Below are positions 1-7,709 of a stretch of DNA of 64,000 bases, piece by piece. The position numbers were made by a program, and so were the translations under genes. How positions within the stretch are numbered: position 1 is the first letter of the stretch; every line of letters begins with the position of its first letter. The stretch is from Xenophilus azovorans DSM 13620. Its GTDB lineage: Bacteria > Pseudomonadota > Gammaproteobacteria > Burkholderiales > Burkholderiaceae_C. The stretch is taken from assembly GCF_000745855.1 (NCBI RefSeq), contig NZ_JQKD01000011.1, positions 108,980 to 172,979 of the forward strand, read 5' to 3'. The notes under the pieces are model-generated. The model saw nothing but the letters and a program-made list of their open reading frames with translations, ran no database searches and was not told the origin of the DNA.

Positions 1-1105
1 CCACGCGCACGTCGACCTTGCGCGGCTGGCTGGCGCCCAGGCGCTCCACCTCGCCCTGCTGCAGCACGCGCAGCAGCTTGGCCTGGGCGGGCAGGGGCAG
101 TTCGCCCAGCTCGTCCAGCAGCAGCGTGCCGCCGTGCGCGCGCTCGAAGCGGCCCACGCGCGCGGCGGTGGCGCCGGTGTAGGCGCCTTTCTCGGCGCCG
201 AAGAGTTCGCTCTCGATCAGCTCGGCGGGCAGCGCGGCGCAGTTCACCGCCACGAAGGGCTTGTCGGCGCGCGGGCCCATGGCGTGCAGGGCGCGGGCGA
301 AGCGCTCCTTGCCCACGCCGGTCTCGCCGGTCAGCAGCACCGTCACCTGCGTCGGCGCGGCCTTGCGCAGCAGCGCCACCGTCTCCTGGAACGCGCGTGA
401 GCGGCCCAGCAGCGGGCCCTGTTCGTCGGCCGGCTCGAGCTGCGTGCGCAGCGCCTCCACCTGCGACTGCAGCTCGTCCAGGCGCACCAGCATCGAGTCG
501 GGGTCGTAGTCGCGCGCGAGCTGCTCGCCGTCGGGCCACTCGTGCACGAAACGGCCTTCGATCAGGCAGTGCTCGGCGCCGCAGGCGGTGCACTGCACTT
601 CCTTGAACAGTGCCGGGCGGCGGAAGAAGCCGCTGGTGTAGCCCGAGGCGTAGCCCAGCAGCATCCAGCACACGGGGGCGTCCTGCGGGCCGAAGTCGCG
701 CTGGTGCACCTCGGCCTCCCAGCTGTGGTCCCACTGGAAGACACCGTGGAAGTGGCCGGCCGCCTCGTCGAGGTCGAACACGCGCGGCGCCACGCGCACC
801 ATGCCTTCGAGCATGTGCAGCTGCGGCCCGACCGAGAAGGCATCGAAGACGGAGGCGTCGGGGCGCACCTGCCGCGCCAGCAGCGCGTCGCGCTCGCCCG
901 AGGCGTAGCCCGCGCGCATCAGCAGGCGGCGCGTGTGCGCCGGGCCGATGCTGCTCATCAGCTCGCGCCGCAGCGCCTGGATGGCCGCCGCATGGACCAG
1001 CAGCATGCGCTGGCCCGACAGCCAGATGCGGCCGTCGACGGTGGAGAAGTGCACCAGCCGGCGCAGGTCGTCGTCGGAGGGCAGAGGCGGGATCGGCGGC
1101 GGCAT
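1..1105 (-). CDS. dmpR: Phenol-responsive sigma-54 activator, DmpR/XylR family (partial, C-terminus beyond window)
   Basis: This transcriptional activator binds a phenolic effector and then uses ATP to open the sigma-54 promoter of the divergent phenol operon. The first 368 codons are in the window. They hold an XylR-type sensor domain (about residues 15-120), a V4R domain with its conserved Cys pattern (about 125-190), a linker, and the start of the AAA+ domain. Walker A is GETGVGKE near residue 260. The sigma-54 contact loop is GAYTGA near residue 310, a Tyr variant of GAFTGA. The ATG at 1105 is the only good start before the sensor domain and leaves 283 bp to dmpK. Remaining AAA+ residues and the Fis-type HTH lie outside. 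Family is certain from these motifs; phenol specificity is inferred from the neighbouring phenol hydroxylase. Confidence 0.95.
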   Translation of the reverse strand, partial: MPPPIPPLPSDDDLRRLVHFSTVDGRIWLSGQRMLLVHAAAIQALRRELMSSIGPAHTRRLLMRAGYASGERDALLARQVRPDASVFDAFSVGPQLHMLEGMVRVAPRVFDLDEAAGHFHGVFQWDHSWEAEVHQRDFGPQDAPVCWMLLGYASGYTSGFFRRPALFKEVQCTACGAEHCLIEGRFVHEWPDGEQLARDYDPDSMLVRLDELQSQVEALRTQLEPADEQGPLLGRSRAFQETVALLRKAAPTQVTVLLTGETGVGKERFARALHAMGPRADKPFVAVNCAALPAELIESELFGAEKGAYTGATAARVGRFERAHGGTLLLDELGELPLPAQAKLLRVLQQGEVERLGASQPRKVDVRV

Positions 1106-1116
1106 GTCGGAAAGTA

Positions 1117-1322
1117 TCGATAAATTGGCCTGGACCGTCCACCCGGGGCAATCCCTCGACGCTCCGGGATTGATCTTTTCATGCAGCCGCCCGGCGGGGC
1201 TTCATCAAATCATCATGCTGCTGCGCAGCAATCACGCCGCGCCGGCGGGTGCGATCCGCCGAAACGCCGCCGATGCCGGCCGGGACAGGCCGATTCCTAG
1301 GGGCAAACCCTCAATTTATCGA
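1117..1322. repeat. Perfect 11-bp inverted repeat at both ends of the dmpR-dmpK intergenic region
   Basis: TCGATAAATTG at 1117-1127, just upstream of the dmpR start, is the exact reverse complement of CAATTTATCGA at 1312-1322, just upstream of the -24 element of the dmpK promoter. The copies are AT-rich islands in a GC-rich region and point away from each other. They could be operator half-sites for a regulator acting on both promoters, or an AT-rich element of each promoter. The function is unknown. Confidence 0.6.
1169..1210. promoter_or_regulatory. Candidate upstream activating sequence for DmpR
   Basis: Two half-sites, ATTGATC at 1169-1175 and ATCAAAT at 1204-1210, form an imperfect inverted pair about 150-190 bp upstream of the predicted transcription start. 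This is the usual location of XylR/DmpR enhancer sites. The half-sites resemble the TTGATC/GATCAA core known for DmpR. The spacing is wider than in the Pseudomonas site, so the exact binding geometry is uncertain. Confidence 0.4.
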
Positions 1323-1336
1323 CATTTTTGGGCGAC

Positions 1337-1352
1337 TGGCACGCACCGTGCA
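1337..1352 (+). promoter_or_regulatory. Sigma-54 (-24/-12) promoter of the dmp operon
   Basis: TGGCAC, a 5-bp spacer and GTGCA match the sigma-54 consensus TGGCAC-N5-TTGCA except for one base. GG at 1338-1339 and GC at 1350-1351 are separated by exactly 10 bp, as required. Transcription should begin near 1363, about 26 bp before dmpK. A sigma-54-dependent activator encoded divergently fits this promoter class. Confidence 0.85.
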
Positions 1353-1388
1353 AAACAGGCTGCGCAACGCCGACCTCACGAGAACGCC

Positions 1389-1586
1389 ATGCCCATCCCT
1401 GCCACAGACCCCCCCGCCTGCGACCTGAGCCAGCGCTTCGTGCGCGTGCTGGGCCGGCGCGACAACGGCTTCGTCGAGTTCGCGTTCTCGCTCGGCTGGC
1501 CCGAGCTGTCGGTGGACCTGCTGCTGCCCGAGCCGGACTTCGAGGCCTTCTGCCGCACGCACCGGGTGCAGCAGCTCGACGACTGA
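1389..1586 (+). CDS. dmpK: Phenol hydroxylase assembly/activation protein
   Basis: This small protein (65 aa) is first in the operon and matches DmpK/PhlA-type phenol hydroxylase subunits. These are not needed for catalysis but help bring the oxygenase to its active, iron-loaded form. The core visible here is RFVRVLGRRDNGFVEFAFS followed by an acidic C-terminal half, as expected for the family. It is shorter than the Pseudomonas protein, mainly at the N-terminus. The ATG at 1389 lies 26 bp after the predicted transcription start. dmpL follows after 29 bp with an AGGAG ribosome site. Confidence 0.88.
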   Translation: MPIPATDPPACDLSQRFVRVLGRRDNGFVEFAFSLGWPELSVDLLLPEPDFEAFCRTHRVQQLDD

Positions 1587-1615
1587 ATCCCTTCACCCCG
1601 AGGAGACAACGCCCC

Positions 1616-2608
1616 ATGAACATCGACCTGCAGGCGCGCGAGATCCAGCCGCTGCGCCAGACCTTCGCCCGCGTGGCGGCCTACACCGGCGACAAGCCCG
1701 CGTCGCGCTACCTCGAGGCCACGCTGGGCGCGCAGCCCGCGGCGAACTTCCACTACCGGCCGACCTGGGAGCCGGAGTTCGAGCTGTTCGACACCGGCCG
1801 CACGGCGGTGCGCATGGCCGACTGGTACGCGCTGCGCGATCCGCGCCAGTACTACTACGCCACCTGGACCATGGCCCGCGCGCGCCAGCAGGACGCGATG
1901 GAGTCCAACTACCAGTTCGTCGAGTCGCGCGGGCTGGTGGGCAAGATGTCCGACGCGCTGCGCGCCAGGGCCTGCGCCGTGCTGATGCCGCTGCGCCACG
2001 TGGCCTGGGGCGGCAACATGAACAACTGCAACGTGTGCGCGCGCGGCTACGGCACCGCCTTCACCGCGCCGGCCATGTTCCACGCGATGGACCACCTGGG
2101 CGTGGCCCAGTACCTGACGCGCCTGGGCCTGGTGATGGACGAGCCCGGCGTGCTGGAGGCCGGCCGCAACGACTGGCTGCAGGCGCCGTGCTGGCAGGTG
2201 CTGCGCCGCTACGTGGAAGACACGCTGGTGCTGCAGGACCCCTTCGAGCTGTTCGTGGCGCAGAACCTGGCGCTCGACGGCCTGCTGTACCCGCTGATCT
2301 ACGGCCAGTTCGTCGACGAGCACCTGGCGCTGCAGGGCGGCACCGCGGTGGCGATGCTCACCGCCTTCATGCCCGAGTGGCACGACGAGAGCGCGCGCTG
2401 GATCGACGCGGTGGTCAAGGTGGCGGCGGCCGAGTCGCCGGAGAACCTGGCGCTGATCTCCGGCTGGTATGCCGCCTACGCCCAGGCCGCACAGGCCGCG
2501 CTGGCGCCGGTGGCCGACCTGGCGCTGGGCGAGCAGGGCGCCGGCGCGCTGCAGGCCGTGCGCGAGGCGCTCGACGCCCGCGCCCGCAAGGCCGGCCTGG
2601 CCGTCTGA
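1616..2608 (+). CDS. dmpL: Phenol 2-monooxygenase oxygenase component, beta subunit
   Basis: This is the 330-aa beta subunit of the (alpha-beta-gamma)2 oxygenase of multicomponent phenol hydroxylase, of the ferritin-like fold. It packs against DmpN and lacks the di-iron ligands. Length equals the usual size of DmpL. Recognisable segments are the N-terminal DLQAREIQPLRQTF and the Tyr-rich RQYYYATWTMARARQQ. The start at 1616 follows GAGGAGACAA. The stop is 10 bp before dmpM, so translation of the two subunits is closely linked. Confidence 0.95.
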   Translation: MNIDLQAREIQPLRQTFARVAAYTGDKPASRYLEATLGAQPAANFHYRPTWEPEFELFDTGRTAVRMADWYALRDPRQYYYATWTMARARQQDAMESNYQFVESRGLVGKMSDALRARACAVLMPLRHVAWGGNMNNCNVCARGYGTAFTAPAMFHAMDHLGVAQYLTRLGLVMDEPGVLEAGRNDWLQAPCWQVLRRYVEDTLVLQDPFELFVAQNLALDGLLYPLIYGQFVDEHLALQGGTAVAMLTAFMPEWHDESARWIDAVVKVAAAESPENLALISGWYAAYAQAAQAALAPVADLALGEQGAGALQAVREALDARARKAGLAV

Positions 2609-2618
2609 GGAGCACGCC

Positions 2619-2900
2619 ATGAGCAGCAGCATCTCCAACGTCTTCATCGCCTTCCAGGACAACGAGGAAGCGCGCCCCGTGGTCGAGGCCATCCTGGCCG
2701 ACAACCCCGATGCCAGCGCGGCGCACACGCCGGGCCTGGTCAAGATCGACGCCCCCGGCCGGCTCACCATCCGCCGCGCCACGATCGAGGAGCAGACCGG
2801 CCGCGCCTACGACCTGCAGCAGATCCACGTCAACCTCGTCACCCTCTCGGGCCACATCGACGAGGACGACGACCAGCTCACCCTGAGCTGGAGGCACTGA
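2619..2900 (+). CDS. dmpM: Phenol hydroxylase coupling (effector) protein
   Basis: A 93-aa cofactor-free protein of the MmoB/DmpM family. It binds the oxygenase and couples electron transfer to substrate oxidation at the di-iron site. NVFIAFQDNEEARPVVEAI at the N-terminus and the C-terminal LVTLSGHIDEDDDQ are typical. Length agrees with the 90-aa Pseudomonas protein. It sits between the genes of the two large oxygenase subunits, the standard order. Confidence 0.95.
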   Translation: MSSSISNVFIAFQDNEEARPVVEAILADNPDASAAHTPGLVKIDAPGRLTIRRATIEEQTGRAYDLQQIHVNLVTLSGHIDEDDDQLTLSWRH

Positions 2901-2926
2901 ACCCACACATCACAGGAGACACACGC

Positions 2927-4498
2927 ATGGACACCCGCGTCGCCAAGAAGAAGCTGGGCCTGAAGGAGCGCTACGCCGCCATGACGCGCGGCCTGGCCTG
3001 GGACACCAGCTACCAGCCGATGGACAAGGTCTTCCCCTACGACCGCTACGAAGGCATCAGGATCCACGACTGGGACAAGTGGGAGGACCCCTTCCGCCTG
3101 ACCATGGACGCCTACTGGAAGTACCAGGGCGAGAAGGAGAAGAAGCTCTACGCCGTCATCGAGGCCTTCGCGCAGAACAACGGCCAGCTCGGCGTGGCCG
3201 ACGCGCGCTACGTCAACGCGCTGAAGCTCTTCATCCAGGGGGTGACGCCGCTGGAGTACTACGCGCACCGCGGCTTCGCGCACGTGGGCCGGCACTTCAC
3301 CGGCGCCGGCGCGCGGGTGGCGGCGCAGATGCAGTCGATCGACGAGCTGCGCCACTTCCAGACCGAGACGCATGCGCTGAGCCACTACAACAAGTACTTC
3401 AACGGCATGCACCAGGCGAACCACTGGTTCGACCGCGTGTGGTACCTCTCGGTGCCCAAGTCCTTCTTCGAGGACGCGCTCACCGCCGGGCCCTTCGAGT
3501 TCCTCACCGCCGTCAGCTTCAGCTTCGAGTACGTGCTGACCAACCTGCTGTTCGTGCCCTTCATGTCGGGCGCGGCGCACAACGGCGACATGTCCACCGT
3601 CACCTTCGGCTTCTCGGCGCAGAGCGACGAGTCGCGTCACATGACGCTGGGCATCGAGTGCATCAAGTTCATGCTGGAGCAGGACCCGGCCAACGTGGCC
3701 GTAGTGCAGAAGTGGATCGACAAGTGGTTCTGGCGCGGCTACCGCGTGCTGACGCTGGTGGCCATGATGCAGGACTACATGCTGCCCAAGCGCGTGATGA
3801 GCTGGAAGGAAGCCTGGGAGATGTACGCCGAGCAGAACGGCGGCGCGCTGTTCAGGGACCTGGCGCGCTACGGCATCCGCGAGCCCGCGGGCTGGAAGGC
3901 CGCCTGCGAGGGCAAGGACCACATCAGCCACCAGGCCTGGAACACCTTCTACAACTACGCCGCCGCCGCGCCCTTCCACACCTGGGTGCCCAGCGACGAG
4001 GAACTGGACTGGCTGTCGCAGAAGTACCCCGACACCTTCGACAGGTACTACCGCCCGCGCCTTTTGCACTACCGCGCGCAGCAGCAGGCCGGCAAGCGCT
4101 TCTACAACAAGACGCTGCCGATGCTGTGCACCACCTGCCAGATCCCGATGCTCTTCACCGAGCCGGGAGACGCCAGCCGGATCTGCTACCGCGAGTCCAG
4201 CTACCTGGGCGACAAGTACCACTTCTGCAGCGACGGCTGCCAGCACATCGTCGAGGAGGAGCCCGAGAAGTACGTGCAGTCCTGGCTGCCGGTGCACCAG
4301 ATCTACCAGGGCCACTGCTTCAAGGAGGGCGTCGATCCGACGCAGCCCGGCTTCGACCCGCTGATGGCCGTGCTCGACTGGTACGAGCTGAACGTGGGCC
4401 GCGACAACTTCGACTTCGAGGGTTCGGAGGACCAGAAGAACTTCGCCGCCTGGCGCGGCGATGCGCAGCCGGCCGCCGGCGAAGGAGATGCAGCATGA
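2927..4498 (+). CDS. dmpN: Phenol 2-monooxygenase oxygenase component, alpha (catalytic) subunit
   Basis: This 523-aa protein is the catalytic subunit that hydroxylates phenol to catechol at a carboxylate-bridged di-iron centre. All six ligands of the family can be read: E110, E140-x2-H143, E201 and E235-x2-H238, with the 34-residue gap between E201 and E235 that methane monooxygenase also has. The C-terminal part (about 395-445) has the Cys-rich YHS-like region, with CTTC and CSDGC, that is peculiar to the phenol hydroxylase branch. The stop codon overlaps the start of dmpO (ATGA). Everything needed for activity is intact. Confidence 0.97.
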   Translation: MDTRVAKKKLGLKERYAAMTRGLAWDTSYQPMDKVFPYDRYEGIRIHDWDKWEDPFRLTMDAYWKYQGEKEKKLYAVIEAFAQNNGQLGVADARYVNALKLFIQGVTPLEYYAHRGFAHVGRHFTGAGARVAAQMQSIDELRHFQTETHALSHYNKYFNGMHQANHWFDRVWYLSVPKSFFEDALTAGPFEFLTAVSFSFEYVLTNLLFVPFMSGAAHNGDMSTVTFGFSAQSDESRHMTLGIECIKFMLEQDPANVAVVQKWIDKWFWRGYRVLTLVAMMQDYMLPKRVMSWKEAWEMYAEQNGGALFRDLARYGIREPAGWKAACEGKDHISHQAWNTFYNYAAAAPFHTWVPSDEELDWLSQKYPDTFDRYYRPRLLHYRAQQQAGKRFYNKTLPMLCTTCQIPMLFTEPGDASRICYRESSYLGDKYHFCSDGCQHIVEEEPEKYVQSWLPVHQIYQGHCFKEGVDPTQPGFDPLMAVLDWYELNVGRDNFDFEGSEDQKNFAAWRGDAQPAAGEGDAA

Positions 4499-4851
4499 GC
4501 ACCGTCGCCCTGCACCCTTACGAATTCCCGGCCAAGGACGTGCGCGAGAACTTCCCTGCACCGCTGCTGTACATCGGCTGGGAGGAGCACCTGATGTTCT
4601 GCGCCCCCTTCTGCCTGCCGCTGCCGCCGGACATGCCCTTCGGCGCACTGGCCGAGCAGGTGCTGCCCGGCATCTACGGCGAGCACCCGGACTTCGAGCG
4701 CATCGATTGGTCGCAGGTGCAGTGGTTCAGGTCCGGCCAGCCCTGGACGCCCGACCCGGCGAAGAGCCTGGCCGACAACGGCCTGGGCCACAAGGACGCG
4801 ATCCGCTTCCGCACGCCGGGCCTGGCGGGCATCGAGGGATCCTTCTCCTGA
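4495..4851 (+). CDS. dmpO: Phenol hydroxylase oxygenase component, gamma subunit
   Basis: A 118-aa subunit of the oxygenase heterohexamer, matching DmpO in length and in the conserved N-terminus VALHPYEFPAKDVRENFPAP. It has no cofactor residues and is thought to stabilise the alpha-beta core. The ATG at 4495 overlaps the dmpN stop by 4 bp, so the two are translationally coupled. dmpP follows after 12 bp. Confidence 0.94.
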   Translation: MSTVALHPYEFPAKDVRENFPAPLLYIGWEEHLMFCAPFCLPLPPDMPFGALAEQVLPGIYGEHPDFERIDWSQVQWFRSGQPWTPDPAKSLADNGLGHKDAIRFRTPGLAGIEGSFS

Positions 4852-4863
4852 GCGGAGGCCGCG

Positions 4864-5928
4864 ATGAGTTACCAGCTCACCATCGAGCCCCTGGGCGCGA
4901 CCATCGACGTCGAGGAGGGCCAGACCGTCCTCGACGCCGCGCTGCGCCAGGGCATCTACCTGCCGCATGCCTGCTGCCACGGCCTGTGCGGCACCTGCAA
5001 GGTGCAGGTGTGCGACGGCGAGGTGGAGCACGGCGCGGCCAACCCCTTCGCGCTGATGGACTTCGAGCGCGACGACGGCAAGACGCTGGCCTGCTGCGCC
5101 ACGCTGCAGTGCGACGCCACCATCGAGGCCGACATCGACGAGGAGCCCGACGCCGCCGTCATCCCGGTGCGCGACTTCGCGGCCACGCTGGAGCGTATCG
5201 AGGCGCTCACGCCGACCATCAAGGCGCTGCACCTGGCACTGGACAAGCCGATCCGTTTTCAGGCGGGGCAGTACGTGCAGCTGGAGATCCCCGGCCTGGG
5301 GCAGAGCCGCGCCTTCTCCATCGCCAACCCGCCGGATGCCAACGGCGAGGCGGCGCGCATCGAGCTGAACGTGCGCCACGTGCCCGGCGGCGCCGGCACC
5401 ACCTGGCTGCACGAGTCGGCGAAGGAGGGCGGCCGCCTGCGCCTGGCCGGGCCCTACGGCCGCTTCTTCGTGCGCCGTTCGGCTGGCCTGCCGATGCTGT
5501 TCATGGCGGGCGGCTCGGGCCTGTCGAGCCCGCGCTCGATGATCCTGGAGCTGCTGGCTTCCGGCTGCACCGAGCCGATCACGCTGGTCTACGGCCAGCG
5601 CACGGGCGAGGAGCTGTACTACGACGCCGAGTTCCGCGCGCTGGCCGAGGCGTACCCGAACTTCCACTACCTGCCCGCGCTGTCCGGCGAGCCCGAAGGC
5701 TCGGCTTGGACGGGCGCCCGCGGCTTCGTGCACGAGGCGGCGAAGGCGCACTTCGACGGCGGCTTCGCCGGCCACAAGGCCTACCTGTGCGGCCCGCCGG
5801 CCATGATCGAGGCGTGCATCGCCACGCTGATGCAGGGGCGCCTGTTCGAGCGCGACATCTACACCGAGAAGTTCATCTCGGCGGCCGACGCGCAAGGTGC
5901 GCGCAGCCCGTTGTTCAAGCGAGTCTGA
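4864..5928 (+). CDS. dmpP: Phenol hydroxylase NADH reductase, FAD/[2Fe-2S] component
   Basis: This 354-aa flavoprotein passes electrons from NADH through FAD and a plant-type [2Fe-2S] cluster to DmpN. The N-terminal ferredoxin domain has C37-x4-C42-x2-C45 and a further Cys near 77. The FAD domain has the RAFSIANPP segment (Arg-x-x-Ser motif, near 145), and the NAD domain has GGSGLSSPRSMI (near 218) and the C-terminal CGPPAMIEA. Its length is essentially that of DmpP. It ends 2 bp before the GTG of dmpQ. Confidence 0.96.
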   Translation: MSYQLTIEPLGATIDVEEGQTVLDAALRQGIYLPHACCHGLCGTCKVQVCDGEVEHGAANPFALMDFERDDGKTLACCATLQCDATIEADIDEEPDAAVIPVRDFAATLERIEALTPTIKALHLALDKPIRFQAGQYVQLEIPGLGQSRAFSIANPPDANGEAARIELNVRHVPGGAGTTWLHESAKEGGRLRLAGPYGRFFVRRSAGLPMLFMAGGSGLSSPRSMILELLASGCTEPITLVYGQRTGEELYYDAEFRALAEAYPNFHYLPALSGEPEGSAWTGARGFVHEAAKAHFDGGFAGHKAYLCGPPAMIEACIATLMQGRLFERDIYTEKFISAADAQGARSPLFKRV

Positions 5929-5930
5929 CG

Positions 5931-6308
5931 GTGCAGTTCAGCCCCCGACCCACGCTGCAGGTGCACGTCGCGCAGACCGGCGAGTGCTACGCCTGCGCCG
6001 GCGACGAGAGCCTGCTCAGGGGCATGCTGCGCCTGGGGCGGCGCGGCATCCCGGTGGGCTGCGTCAACGGCGGCTGCGGCGTGTGCAAGGTGCGCATCGT
6101 CGAGGGCAGCGTGCGCGCCCTCGGCCCGGTCAGCCGCGCCCACGTCAGTGCCGACGAGGAGGCGCAGGGCTACACCCTGGCCTGCCGCGTGGCGCCCACC
6201 GCCGCGGTGCGGCTGGAGGTCGCCGGGCGGCTCGTCAAACCCTTTTCCGGCGCCAGCGCCATCCCGGCGCGCGCGCATTCACCCACGACCCAACCCAAGG
6301 AGACATGA
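5931..6308 (+). CDS. dmpQ: [2Fe-2S] ferredoxin that reactivates catechol 2,3-dioxygenase
   Basis: A 125-aa plant-type ferredoxin of the DmpQ/XylT family. It re-reduces the active-site iron of catechol 2,3-dioxygenase after oxidative or substrate-analogue inactivation. The cluster motif CVNGGCGVC (C-x4-C-x2-C) and a later LACRV Cys are present. Translation most likely starts at GTG 5931, two bases after the dmpP stop, because no ATG lies upstream of the ferredoxin fold in this frame. The C-terminal tail after the fold is slightly longer than in Pseudomonas. dmpB begins one base after its stop. Confidence 0.92.
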   Translation: MQFSPRPTLQVHVAQTGECYACAGDESLLRGMLRLGRRGIPVGCVNGGCGVCKVRIVEGSVRALGPVSRAHVSADEEAQGYTLACRVAPTAAVRLEVAGRLVKPFSGASAIPARAHSPTTQPKET

Positions 6309-6309
6309 C

Positions 6310-7254
6310 ATGGGCGTTCTACGCATAGGCCACGCAAGCCTGAAGGTGATGGACATGGCGGCCGCCGTGCAGCACTACGAGAAGGTGCTGGGCCTGAAGA
6401 CCACGATGCAGGACAAGGCCGGCAACGTGTACCTCAAGTGCTGGGACGAGTGGGACAAGTACTCGCTCATCCTCACGCCGTCCGACCAGGCCGGCCTGAA
6501 CCACATCGCCTACAAGGTCGAGAAGGACGCGGACCTGGACACGCTGCGCGAGCGCATCGAGGCCTGGGGCGTGAAGACCGAGATGCTGCCGGAGGGCTCG
6601 CTGCCGGCCACCGGCCGCATGCTGCAGTTCAGGCTGCCCAGCGGGCACGAGATGCGCCTGTACGCGATGAAGGAATTCGTCGGCACCGAGGTCGGCTCCA
6701 CCAACCCCGACCCGTGGCCCGACGGCCTGAAGGGCGCCGGCGCCCACTGGCTGGACCACGCGCTGCTGATGTGCGAGCTGAACCCGGAGACCGGCGTCAA
6801 CACGGTGGCCGACAACACGCGCTTCATGACCGAGGCGCTGGACTTCTTCCTCACCGAGCAGGTGCTGGTCGGCCCGAACGGCGACATGCAGGCCGCCACC
6901 TGGATGGCGCGCACCACCACGCCGCACGACATCGCCTTCGTCGGCGGGCCGCGCAGCGGGCTGCACCACATCGCCTACTTCCTCGACTCCTGGCACGACG
7001 TGCTCAAGGCGGCCGACGTGATGGCCAAGAACAAGGTGCGCATCGACGTCGCGCCCACGCGCCACGGCATCACGCGCGGCGAGACCATCTACTTCTTCGA
7101 CCCCAGCGGCAACCGCAACGAGACCTTCGCCGGCCTGGGCTACCTGGCGCAGCGCGACCGGCCCGTGACCACCTGGACGGAGGACATGCTCGGCAGCGGC
7201 ATCTTCTATCACACGGGCGACCTGGTGCCGTCCTTCACCGAGGTCTACACCTGA
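6310..7254 (+). CDS. dmpB: Catechol 2,3-dioxygenase (extradiol, meta-cleaving)
   Basis: This 314-aa type I extradiol dioxygenase of the vicinal-oxygen-chelate fold opens catechol to 2-hydroxymuconic semialdehyde using Fe(II). The three expected metal ligands are visible as H150 (in WLDHALLM), H219 or H220 (in GLHHIAYF) and E271 (in RNETFAG). The family signature GLHHIAYFL...[10 protein letters not shown] is intact. It is translationally packed between dmpQ and the GlcG-like gene, whose ATG overlaps the dmpB stop. Confidence 0.96.
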   Translation: MGVLRIGHASLKVMDMAAAVQHYEKVLGLKTTMQDKAGNVYLKCWDEWDKYSLILTPSDQAGLNHIAYKVEKDADLDTLRERIEAWGVKTEMLPEGSLPATGRMLQFRLPSGHEMRLYAMKEFVGTEVGSTNPDPWPDGLKGAGAHWLDHALLMCELNPETGVNTVADNTRFMTEALDFFLTEQVLVGPNGDMQAATWMARTTTPHDIAFVGGPRSGLHHIAYFLDSWHDVLKAADVMAKNKVRIDVAPTRHGITRGETIYFFDPSGNRNETFAGLGYLAQRDRPVTTWTEDMLGSGIFYHTGDLVPSFTEVYT

Positions 7255-7709
7255 TGGACGCCGCCGTGCGCCACAGCGTGCCGCAGCGCTGCATCGGCTG
7301 GCAGGCCGCGCATGCCGCGGCCGGCGCGGCGGCGGCCGAGGCCGCGCGCCTGGGTGCGGCCGTGAACATCGCGCTGGTCGATCCGGCCGGCCTGCTCGCC
7401 GCCTTCGTGCGCATGCCCGGCGCGCCGCTGCATTCGGTGGAGATCGCCATCGACAAGGCCTACACCGCCGCCAGCTTCGGCCTGCCCACCGCGCAGTGGC
7501 ACGCGGCGCTGGAGGGCCATTCGCCCGCGGTGCGCGACGGCCTGTTGCGGCGAGCGCGCTTCGTCGCCTTCGGCGGCGGGCTGCCGGTGCTGGAGGGCGG
7601 CGAGCGCATCGGCGGCATCGGCGTCTCGGGCGGCAGCGAGGCGCAGGACGAGGCCATCGCCCGCGCCGGCCTTGCGGCGCTGGGCCTCATTGACAAGGAC
7701 CCGACATGA
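7254..7709 (+). CDS. GlcG/HbpS-family protein of the phenol operon, function unknown
   Basis: A 151-aa protein of the GlcG/HbpS (DUF336) family. It shows the typical ALVDPAGLLAAFVRMPGA core, the DKAYTAASF segment and a GGIGVSGG turn near the C-terminus. Some relatives bind haem or cobalamin; others are uncharacterised partners of catabolic enzymes. There is no signal peptide. Both ends overlap neighbours (1 bp with dmpB, 4 bp with dmpC), so it is produced together with the meta-cleavage enzymes. A role in protecting or servicing the Fe(II) dioxygenase is possible but not shown by the sequence. Confidence 0.85.
   Translation: MDAAVRHSVPQRCIGWQAAHAAAGAAAAEAARLGAAVNIALVDPAGLLAAFVRMPGAPLHSVEIAIDKAYTAASFGLPTAQWHAALEGHSPAVRDGLLRRARFVAFGGGLPVLEGGERIGGIGVSGGSEAQDEAIARAGLAALGLIDKDPT

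Noticed and set aside
2807..4648. A 613-codon minus-strand open frame opposite dmpN
   Set aside because: Low-complexity translation (Val/Leu/His/Arg) without motifs; dmpN on the other strand has all six di-iron ligands.
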